DNA of 64,000 nt from positions 124,001-188,000 of the forward strand of contig CBFIHE010000001.1 in assembly GCA_965662345.1 (NCBI GenBank), given 5' to 3'. Position 1 is the first letter of the stretch, and every line of letters starts with the position of its first letter. The notes under the pieces were generated by a model that saw nothing but the letters and a program-made list of their open reading frames with translations, searched no databases and was not told where the DNA came from. Both the position numbers and the translations under genes were made by a program. This document shows, in pieces, positions 25,595-32,779 of the stretch. The stretch is from UBA6049 sp965662345 (lineage in GTDB: Bacteria; Bacteroidota; Bacteroidia; Flavobacteriales_G; Salibacteraceae).

Positions 25595-26908
25595 TTAAAT
25601 CTCTCTGTTCACATCCCAAGCCTCTAAATAATCGGCAACTTTTCGTACAAACATTCCACCTAGTGCACCATCTACAACACGGTGATCATAAGAGTGAGAT
25701 AAGTACATGAAATGACGTATTCCAAGTGTATCTCCAGTTGGAGTCTCAATAACAGCGGGCTTCTTACGTATAGCTCCAACGGCCATTATTGCCACTTGAG
25801 GTTGCGGTATAATTGGTGTGCCAAACACATTTCCAAATGATCCAACATTAGATACGCTGTAGGTACCTCCTGAAATTTCATCTGGGGTTAATTTATTGCT
25901 CTTTGCCCGTTTTGCTAGGTCATTCACTTTTTTGGCGATTCCAACCAAGTTTAATTGATCTGCATTGTGAATAACAGGAACAATCAAGTTGCCATCTGGC
26001 CTTGCAGCAGCCATTCCGATGTTGATGTTCTTTTTGCGAATAATGGTATCTCCGTCTACAGAAATATTAATCATTGGGAAGTCTTTAATCGCTTTGATGA
26101 TGGCCTCAATAAAGATTGGCGTGAAGGTTATTTTTTCACCCTCGCGTTTTTCAAAATCTTTTTTAACACTGTTTCTCCAGTTTACAATATTGGTTACATC
26201 TGCCTCAACAAACGAGGTAACGTGTGGCGAAATATGCTTGCTCTCCACCATGTTTTTGGCGATGATTTTTCGCATGCGATCCATTTCTATAACTTCTACA
26301 TCGTCACCATAAGATTTAGCAGGAGTTACTGGTGCAGGTTTTGAAGCAACTGCTGGCGTAGGTTTAGCAGGTGATGCAGGAGCAGTCGCAGGCTGGGTGC
26401 TTCTGTTTTTCAAATAGCCTAAAATATCAGCTTTGGTCACTCTTCCATTTTGACCTGTACCAGCGATAGTATTCAGTTCCTCTAATGAAATACCTTCTTC
26501 TTTAGCAATGGTTTTGACTAAAGGAGAATAGAACCTATCAGCATCTGAGAAATCAACAGGGTTGTTCGTTGCAACTGGTTGAGTTGCTGCAGGAGCAGAT
26601 GTTGGTTCAGCAGCAGGTGCAGGAGTAGATTCAGTTTGAGGTGCAGGTGCTGTTCCAGTGGCTTCACCTTCTGTTGAAATAATGGCAATTACATCGCCAA
26701 CTTGTGCCACTTCACCTTCGCTCACCATTATTTTTGCGACAATTCCGTCTACGGGAGCAGGAACCTCTGAGTCAACTTTATCTGTTGCAATTTCAACAAT
26801 AGATTCTTCTGCCTCAATGGCTTCGCCTTCGCTCTTTAACCAAGTAGTAATGGTTGCTTCGGCAACGCTCTCGCCCATTTTCGGGAGGATAACCTCAATT
26901 TCTGCCAT
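25595..26908 (-). CDS. 2-oxoacid dehydrogenase E2, dihydrolipoamide acyltransferase
   Basis: Starting at the ATG at 26908, the 437-residue product has a lipoyl domain (about 1-75) with the lipoylated Lys44 in ATDKVDSEVP. An Ala/Pro/Thr-rich hinge (about 80-125), a peripheral subunit-binding domain (about 140-180; GTGQNGRVTKADIL), a second Ala/Pro linker and a catalytic acyltransferase domain (about 210-437) with HSYDHRVVDG follow. The DKVDSEVP lipoyl motif and linker pattern fit branched-chain or mixed-specificity E2. It transfers acyl groups from E1 to CoA. The matching E1 is probably the fused gene at 39083. Eighteen in-frame codons upstream of 26908 lack family similarity. Confidence 0.93.
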   Translation of the reverse strand: MAEIEVILPKMGESVAEATITTWLKSEGEAIEAEESIVEIATDKVDSEVPAPVDGIVAKIMVSEGEVAQVGDVIAIISTEGEATGTAPAPQTESTPAPAAEPTSAPAATQPVATNNPVDFSDADRFYSPLVKTIAKEEGISLEELNTIAGTGQNGRVTKADILGYLKNRSTQPATAPASPAKPTPAVASKPAPVTPAKSYGDDVEVIEMDRMRKIIAKNMVESKHISPHVTSFVEADVTNIVNWRNSVKKDFEKREGEKITFTPIFIEAIIKAIKDFPMINISVDGDTIIRKKNINIGMAAARPDGNLIVPVIHNADQLNLVGIAKKVNDLAKRAKSNKLTPDEISGGTYSVSNVGSFGNVFGTPIIPQPQVAIMAVGAIRKKPAVIETPTGDTLGIRHFMYLSHSYDHRVVDGALGGMFVRKVADYLEAWDVNREI

Positions 26909-27004
26909 AATTCTGTTCGTCTTTTGAGGTGGCAAAAATAACCGAATAAATCGGTTGAGCAATGTGGTGTATTCTTACGGAACCCCGCAGTTTATGTGTA
27001 GTTT

Positions 27005-28963
27005 CTATGGATTTTGAAATAAGCTTTGGCGCTCTCTCCAAATTTGTTGTAAGTCTGTGCGAATGCTGTATCTATTTGCATAATTAAAATTGGTTCTATG
27101 GGCCAATTCCTTTGTTTTATTTTGACTTAACTCTTGTTTGTGAACAGTAAGAACCGATTTTTTTATTTTAGGTAGAATATTCTTTTGATTATCGGTATTG
27201 TCATAACCTACCCATGTCAACTTCCCTGTAAACACATGGATGAGGGTTTTTAAATGAGAGAGTGGTTTTTTCTGTAGCCACATCAATGCAGGCGATAAGA
27301 AGAGTAAGACAAAAGCAATGGATACATCCAATAATCTCTTTTGACGCTTATTGGCTGCTGTTCCAATGTTATTGACTGCAAGAAAGGAGTAGAACTCCCC
27401 CGGATTATTAACGGAGTTACTGCCTATGATAAAGGAGCTCTCTGGCGGGGCTATTTTATATTCTAAGTTGTAGTGGTTCATTCTTGTCATCTGAGAAATG
27501 ATACGATCACCAGTGAGATCTTTTAGGCAGAAGATTAACTCATTTAATTTAAATGCTTCCACAATCTCAGGCAAGTCCGATATTTTCCCCAAGTATGTGT
27601 CTCGTTTTTCGGGCTTCTCATTTGGGCTTATTTCCAACACAAAGTCGGGGTGAATTCCAGTGTCTGATAGCAGAGAGCTAACTCGTTTAAATTCATCGGC
27701 ACTGCCAATTATTCCGAATCTTTTTTTGATTCTGTTGAATAGGTCATAGCCCTCAATATTGAGCATTTGAAGCAGTAGGCGAATTCCAAAAGAAGCTCCT
27801 AGGGTTATGAAACCTGCTGCAAAAACAATTAACCGAGAAAATCGCCATTCTTGAGAGAATAATCCATAGATAAGGAGTAATGCAATTGTGCCTAATCCAA
27901 CACCTTTAACTAAGCTTCTTGGATTCAACGGTTTATCATATCCACCGTTTAGGTAGACAGATCCCAAAAGAACGAGTACATAAGAGGGCAGGGCAATTTT
28001 CACAAGGTCTTCTGGGTAGACTGTTCCTACATAAACTTGGTATCCTTGGGTAAAGAAAAAAAGTGCTGTGGTTGCTAGCAAGGTATCGGCAAGAGGAAGT
28101 GCAATGGCTTCAATGGCCCTTCTGGTGATGGCTATTGTGGCTCTGAAATAGATAGCTAGATTGATGAGAAACCTGAAAGTGCCTGCTCTGGATTTGGTGA
28201 AATGCTTTTCAGCAAAAATGATCATGGCGTTGTAGAAAACGAATACGTAGTTCAAACTACCTTTCTTGGTGCTTTCACCCTTGTAATGTATGATTCGTGT
28301 ATCGGATAGGTAGTAGTTATCATATCCCGCAAGGCGAATACGATGAGACAAATCAATGTCTTCACCATACATAAAAAAGGTCTCGTCTAAAAGACCTACT
28401 TCATCAAGTACAGATTTACGCATCCACATGAATGCTCCAGCCAGAATATCCACTTTGTGGTTTTCATGCTCTTCTAGGTAGCCTAAATGATAAGCTCCAA
28501 AGCGCTTACTTTTTGGGAATAGAGCGCTAAGGCCAAAAATCTTGTAGAATGCAACTTCAGGAGTAGGTAACCCACGTTTTGACTCAGGTAGAAAGTTTCC
28601 TTTTCCATCAACCATTCGTACACCTAGTCCACCTGCATTCTGGTGTGCATCCATGAAGTCTATGCAAGTCTTGAATGTGTCTTCCTCAACAATAGTATCA
28701 GGGTTTAGGAGTAGTACGTATTCTCCAATACTTTCTCGTATAGCTTGGTTGTTTGCAATAGAAAACCCGGGATTGTCTTTGTTTGCGATAAGCTTTACCC
28801 ATGGGAAACGCGCTTTTACCATGGCTACAGAGCCATCTGCGCTGTTATTGTCAACTACAAAAGTTTCTACGTCCATTCCTACAGAAGCACGCTGCACAGA
28901 AATCAAGCATTGCTCTAAGAAGTACTTGACGTTATAATTGACTATGATTACTGAAAGCTTCAC
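27005..28963 (-). CDS. GT2 glycosyltransferase fused to a membrane and Rossmann-like region
   Basis: The 652-residue protein begins with a GT2 domain of rhamnosyltransferase type (about 1-245; SVIIVNYNVKYFLEQCL, LLNPDTIVEEDTF, FMYGEDIDLSHRIRLAGY). Several membrane helices follow (about 265-425), then a Rossmann-like segment (about 435-560; RFGIIGSADEFKRVSS) like the CoA-binding-like domain of WcaJ-type sugar transferases, and one more helix (about 560-580). It probably adds a sugar to a lipid-linked surface glycan at the inner membrane. The start codon is GTG, 5 bases after recR, implying translational coupling. The sugar donor cannot be read from sequence. Confidence 0.85.
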   Translation of the reverse strand: MKLSVIIVNYNVKYFLEQCLISVQRASVGMDVETFVVDNNSADGSVAMVKARFPWVKLIANKDNPGFSIANNQAIRESIGEYVLLLNPDTIVEEDTFKTCIDFMDAHQNAGGLGVRMVDGKGNFLPESKRGLPTPEVAFYKIFGLSALFPKSKRFGAYHLGYLEEHENHKVDILAGAFMWMRKSVLDEVGLLDETFFMYGEDIDLSHRIRLAGYDNYYLSDTRIIHYKGESTKKGSLNYVFVFYNAMIIFAEKHFTKSRAGTFRFLINLAIYFRATIAITRRAIEAIALPLADTLLATTALFFFTQGYQVYVGTVYPEDLVKIALPSYVLVLLGSVYLNGGYDKPLNPRSLVKGVGLGTIALLLIYGLFSQEWRFSRLIVFAAGFITLGASFGIRLLLQMLNIEGYDLFNRIKKRFGIIGSADEFKRVSSLLSDTGIHPDFVLEISPNEKPEKRDTYLGKISDLPEIVEAFKLNELIFCLKDLTGDRIISQMTRMNHYNLEYKIAPPESSFIIGSNSVNNPGEFYSFLAVNNIGTAANKRQKRLLDVSIAFVLLFLSPALMWLQKKPLSHLKTLIHVFTGKLTWVGYDNTDNQKNILPKIKKSVLTVHKQELSQNKTKELAHRTNFNYANRYSIRTDLQQIWRERQSLFQNP

Positions 28964-28968
28964 GAATA

Positions 28969-29586
28969 TTATCGCTTCAAAGATGATTCGTAGGGTGTTC
29001 TGTTAACGATACTTCTACCCAGGGTGATTTCATCTATATATTCAAGTTCATCTCCAATTGCCACACCTCTGGCTAAGGTTGTTACGTTAACGTCTAGATT
29101 ACTGAGTTTGCGGTAAAGGTAAAAATTGGTTGTGTCGCCCTCCATGGTTGTAGACAGTGCTAAAATTACTTCAGAAACCCTTTCGTTTTGTACGCGTTCT
29201 ATCAATGAATCAATTGTTAAGTCGGCTGGTCCAATTCCATCTAGAGGAGAGATGTTTCCACCCAAAACGTGATAGGTTCCAGTGTATTGTCCTGTGTTTT
29301 CTAGAGCTAGAACATCTCTTAAGTCTTCAACTACACAAACGGTTTCGCTAGAACGCTTGGGGTTAGAACATATACTGCAAACCGGGGAGTCACTAACGTT
29401 ATGACATCTTTCGCAAAAGCGAACTTCTTTTTTCAATTTTAAAAAAGCGTGGCTAAAAGACTCTACAGCTTCGGGTTCTTGTTTGAGCATGAATAGCGCG
29501 AGTCTGAGTGCGGTCTTTCTACCAATTCCTGGTAACGATGCAAACTGGTCTACTGCTTCCTGCAAATGTGATGAAGGCACTTCCAT
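28969..29586 (-). CDS. recR: Recombination mediator RecR
   Basis: Starting at the ATG at 29586, the 205-residue product has the HhH region (FASLPGIGRKTALRLALFML), the zinc finger CERCHNVSDSPVCSIC and a Toprim domain (VCVVEDLRDVLALE, then YHVLGGNISPLDGIGP). RecR works with RecO and RecF to load RecA at gaps. An upstream in-frame extension from 29649 lacks family similarity and would overlap the divergent symporter. It is co-transcribed with the glycosyltransferase, an unusual partner that probably reflects chance operon growth. Confidence 0.96.
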   Translation of the reverse strand: MEVPSSHLQEAVDQFASLPGIGRKTALRLALFMLKQEPEAVESFSHAFLKLKKEVRFCERCHNVSDSPVCSICSNPKRSSETVCVVEDLRDVLALENTGQYTGTYHVLGGNISPLDGIGPADLTIDSLIERVQNERVSEVILALSTTMEGDTTNFYLYRKLSNLDVNVTTLARGVAIGDELEYIDEITLGRSIVNRTPYESSLKR

Positions 29587-29651
29587 GGCGCCAAAGTTAA
29601 TCGCTAGATTGGGTAAAGCTGCATTCCTTGGTAATGCATTTCTTTGCATGA

Positions 29652-31112
29652 ATGTCTCCAGTTACGGTTATACTTATTCTCGCAGGTTATTTTGCTCTGC
29701 TGCTGCTCGTGGCACGCTTTACAAAAGATGATTCTAACACGGCATTTTTTACAGGAAAGAAGGAGTCTCCTTGGTATGTTGTAGCCTTTGGTATGATTGG
29801 GGCAAGCTTGAGCGGGGTGACCTTTATATCTGTGCCTGGCTGGGTAGGAGAAAGTCAGTTCTCTTATTTTCAAATGGTATTGGGGTATCTACCAGGTTAT
29901 TGGATCATAGCAGGCGTGTTGTTACCCTTGTACTACAAGTTAAACCTAACTTCTATTTATACCTACTTGAGAGACAGGTTAGGTAATCAGGCCTATAAAT
30001 CTGGTGCAGTTTATTTCCTTCTAAGCAGAGTGATTGGGGCTTCTTTCAGGTTATATCTTGTTGCTATTGTATTGGATTACGCGGTTTTTCAGAAAATGGG
30101 GTGGGATGTTCCTTTTACTTTTATTGTAACACTAACCATTGCCTTAATTTGGTTGTATACGTATCAAGGGGGTATTAAAACAATTATCTGGACAGATACT
30201 TTACAAACCTTCTTTATGCTTGCGGCTGTTATTCTTACCATTATTGGAATAGCTGATTATATGAGTCTAGACTTCCCTAATTTATTGGAGGTAGTTAGCG
30301 AAAGTGAGTATGCGCAGGTATTCTTCTTTGAAGATTTTCATAGTAGTAAGCACTTTATCAAGAACTTTTTGGCTGGTATGTTTATGGCTATCGCCATGAC
30401 GGGTTTAGACCAAGACATGATGCAGAAGAATTTGAGTTGCAAGAGCTTAGGCGAAGCGCAAAAGAATATGTATTGGTTTAGTTCATCTTTAGTAGTTGTG
30501 AACTTGCTTTTTCTTGGACTTGGGGCCTTATTGTTTCTTTTCGCAGAATCAAAATCTATAGTTATACCAGAGCAAAAGGATTATCTATTTCCTATGATTA
30601 CTATGGACGGATATTTGGGAGGTGCCGTTGGTGTAATGTTTATTCTTGGGTTAGTTGCAGCTGCATATTCTAGTGCAGATTCTGCCTTAACAAGTCTTAC
30701 TACTGGTTTTAGCATTGATATTTTGAATATTGAACAATACGATGAGAAGAAACAACGCTCCATAAGAAAGTGGGTGCATGTAGGAATGAGTCTAGTGCTC
30801 ATCATTGTAATATCAATCTTTAAAAAACTGAATAACGATAGTGTTGTTAGTGAGTTATTTACCGCTGCAGGCTACACCTATGGGCCTTTGCTAGGAATGT
30901 TCGCTTTTGGTTTATTTACCAAGTGGAAAGTGAACGATAAGTTGATACTTCTTGTCGTATTAGGTGCTCCAATTTTGAGTTACTTCTTCAAACTGAATAG
31001 CGCAGAATGGCTAGGAGGATATGAACCTGGTTTTGAAATATTATTAATCAATGGGCTTCTTACGTTTTTGGGTTTACTGGTGATTCGGGTTACAGCTAGG
31101 CAACCTTTATAG
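29652..31112 (+). CDS. Sodium:solute symporter (SSF family)
   Basis: The 486-residue integral membrane protein has about 13 hydrophobic helices. It shows SSF features: GMIGASLSGVTFISVPGWVG in helices 1-2, YTYQGGIKTIIWTDTLQ, and the later LVAAAYSSADSALTSLTTGFSIDI, whose Ser/Ala residues usually form the second sodium site. Members import sugars, amino acids, carboxylates or vitamins with Na+. The substrate is not predictable here. The start ATG is 65 bases from recR's divergent start. A strong terminator follows 61 bases after the stop. Confidence 0.92.
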   Translation: MSPVTVILILAGYFALLLLVARFTKDDSNTAFFTGKKESPWYVVAFGMIGASLSGVTFISVPGWVGESQFSYFQMVLGYLPGYWIIAGVLLPLYYKLNLTSIYTYLRDRLGNQAYKSGAVYFLLSRVIGASFRLYLVAIVLDYAVFQKMGWDVPFTFIVTLTIALIWLYTYQGGIKTIIWTDTLQTFFMLAAVILTIIGIADYMSLDFPNLLEVVSESEYAQVFFFEDFHSSKHFIKNFLAGMFMAIAMTGLDQDMMQKNLSCKSLGEAQKNMYWFSSSLVVVNLLFLGLGALLFLFAESKSIVIPEQKDYLFPMITMDGYLGGAVGVMFILGLVAAAYSSADSALTSLTTGFSIDILNIEQYDEKKQRSIRKWVHVGMSLVLIIVISIFKKLNNDSVVSELFTAAGYTYGPLLGMFAFGLFTKWKVNDKLILLVVLGAPILSYFFKLNSAEWLGGYEPGFEILLINGLLTFLGLLVIRVTARQPL

Positions 31113-31132
31113 AATTTGCAGAGTCTTTATAG

Positions 31133-31804
31133 CAGCGACTTTCTTCTATATTCGCCCATTGTGAGAAAGTAAAAAGCTCCGAATTTCGGAGCTTTTTTTG
31201 TGTTCTAATTTTGGGAACACGTTCTAAAAAAGAGCTTTCACTTTACAAAGTTGAAAATCAAAGCTACATACACTATGGTAAAGGAGCTGTTGTGTTGTAT
31301 GCCCTTCAAGATTATACAGGTGAAGACAGTGTTAATGCAGCTTTGTCTAGTTTTTTGGAAGAGTACAGATATGCAGAGCCACCCTATCCTAATTCATATG
31401 ACTTTTTGAGACATTTGAATCCAAGGGTTCCAGATAGTCTTAAGTATTTGGTAGATGATATGATCATGAATATCACACTGTATGATCTAAGGTTGTCTGA
31501 AGCAGAGTTATATTCGTCTGATTTAGGCTATACCACTACCCTAAAACTAAGTGCTACAAAATTTGACGCAGATAGCATTGGGAACGAGACAGAAATTCCA
31601 ATGAATGATTGGATAGATATTGGTATTTATGGCGATGAAGAAGAGGCAGAGTTGATAGCTGTAAAACGTGTGCAAATGAAGTCTGGAGAGGCTGAATCTG
31701 TAATACAAAGCGATGAGAAGCCAGTAAAAGCAGTCATTGACCCCAAGCGGCTTTTAATAGAGCGGGTTATTGATGATAATGTGAAAGGTGTAGCAACTCC
31801 TTAA
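31133..31804 (+). pseudogene. C-terminal remnant of an ABC-permease/M1 aminopeptidase fusion gene
   Basis: The frame is open from after a TAG at 31130-31132 to 31804. From about 31211 (GTRSKKELSLYKVENQ) it matches what I recall of the extreme C terminus of the very large (~1200-residue) Bacteroidota 'ABC transporter permease/M1 family aminopeptidase': SYIHYGKGAVVLYALQDYTGEDSVN, EPPYPNSYDFL and IDPKRLLIERVIDDN. The catalytic HExxH zinc site and all membrane helices are missing. The only candidate start is a TTG at 31211 with no visible ribosome site, just past the symporter terminator. I infer a deletion joined the fragment here. Expression of a stable protein is doubtful. Confidence 0.75.
31173..31198 (+). 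terminator. Terminator after the sodium:solute symporter
   Basis: A perfect 9-bp stem (AAAGCTCCG at 31173-31181, CGGAGCTTT at 31187-31195) has a 5-base loop and continues into a T7 run ending at 31198. It separates the symporter gene from the remnant. A second small inverted repeat, GTGTTC at 31200-31205 with GAACAC at 31215-31220, follows at once. Confidence 0.85.
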
Positions 31805-31858
31805 AGCCAAGTCCAACCTTTCATTGATTTAACCGTTTAACATAGTAAACCAATCAAT

Positions 31859-32626
31859 ATGAAAATACGATACGCTTTATTTTCTGCAGTTGCTATAGGC
31901 AGTGCAGCTTTGTTTATGGCCAATAGTAACGGTAGTACGCTACAAGATTTAACTGGTGCACCAGGTAGCTCTGGAACTTGTGCGAATTGCCACGGCAACT
32001 TAAATGCAAATACGGGCATTACTATTTCAGGTTTGCCGTCTGCGTATTTACCAGGGCAAACGTATACCCTAACCTTGAGCCTAGATAACGCAACATCGGC
32101 CAATGGTTTTCAACTAACCATTAGAGATGCAGTTAACAATACACCAGGTACCTTTACGCAAGGTGCTGGAAGTAATGTTAAGAGTGCAGGTTCGCGCTCG
32201 TCTATCCAACATTCATCTCCAAGTACAACTGGTAGTTGGACCTTTGATTGGACAGCGCCTTCCACAGATGCAGGAAACTTAACTGTTTATGCAACTGGAA
32301 ATGCAACCGATGGAAATGGAAATACTTCAGGAGACCAAGTGTATTCCGTATCACTAGATTTGAATAACGACCAGGCTAACACGGTGGGTGAAGTTAACAA
32401 GCAACAACTATTGATTTACCCTGTGAATAATCATAATGGAATACAGGTTGAAGGTTTAACAGAGGCTACTTCTTTTCAAGTTGTAGACATGAACGGTCGT
32501 TTAGTGAAAGAAGGTACGTTTAATCCAGGCACATTAATAGATGTAAGTGGTCTTACTTCTGGTTACTTCTTTTTGAGGCTGCAAGATGATTATGGTATGC
32601 AAGCCTTGCCATTTGTGAAGCCTTAA
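31859..32626 (+). CDS. Secreted choice-of-anchor V protein with a CxxCH motif and T9SS type A sorting domain
   Basis: The 255-residue protein starts with a signal-like segment (MKIRYALFSAVAIGSAALFM). Soon after comes a CANCH motif (about residues 42-46), the covalent haem-attachment pattern CxxCH. A Reeler/choice-of-anchor V beta domain (about 50-175) and a C-terminal type A sorting domain (about 185-255; LLIYPVNNHNGIQVEG, VVDMNGRLV, GYFFLRLQ) follow. It is probably exported through the T9SS to the surface. Whether haem is bound is unproven, since only one site exists and a distal axial ligand cannot be seen. A strong terminator follows. Confidence 0.85.
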   Translation: MKIRYALFSAVAIGSAALFMANSNGSTLQDLTGAPGSSGTCANCHGNLNANTGITISGLPSAYLPGQTYTLTLSLDNATSANGFQLTIRDAVNNTPGTFTQGAGSNVKSAGSRSSIQHSSPSTTGSWTFDWTAPSTDAGNLTVYATGNATDGNGNTSGDQVYSVSLDLNNDQANTVGEVNKQQLLIYPVNNHNGIQVEGLTEATSFQVVDMNGRLVKEGTFNPGTLIDVSGLTSGYFFLRLQDDYGMQALPFVKP

Positions 32627-32685
32627 TATTTGTGCTTGAATAGTTTTAGTGGGAATTGGCCACTATTTGTTAATTAGATACTTTT

Positions 32686-32715
32686 AATCCCTCGACCTAG
32701 TCGAGGGATTTTTAG
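32686..32715 (+). terminator. Terminator after the choice-of-anchor V gene
   Basis: A perfect 11-bp stem (AATCCCTCGAC at 32686-32696, GTCGAGGGATT at 32700-32710) has a 3-base loop and T residues after it. It lies about 60 bases after the stop. Confidence 0.88.
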
Positions 32716-32730
32716 TTAAATACAACTATT

Positions 32731-32763
32731 TTGAGGCAACCAATCGTCTCTACATTAGTTTTG
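32731..32763 (+). promoter_or_regulatory. Promoter of the large T9SS cargo gene
   Basis: TTG at 32731-32733, 22 bases of spacer and TAGTTTTG at 32756-32763 fit the Bacteroidota promoter consensus. The -7 box ends 16 bases before the ATG at 32780, directly after the preceding terminator. Confidence 0.7.
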
Positions 32764-32779
32764 TAAGTAACAAAATACT

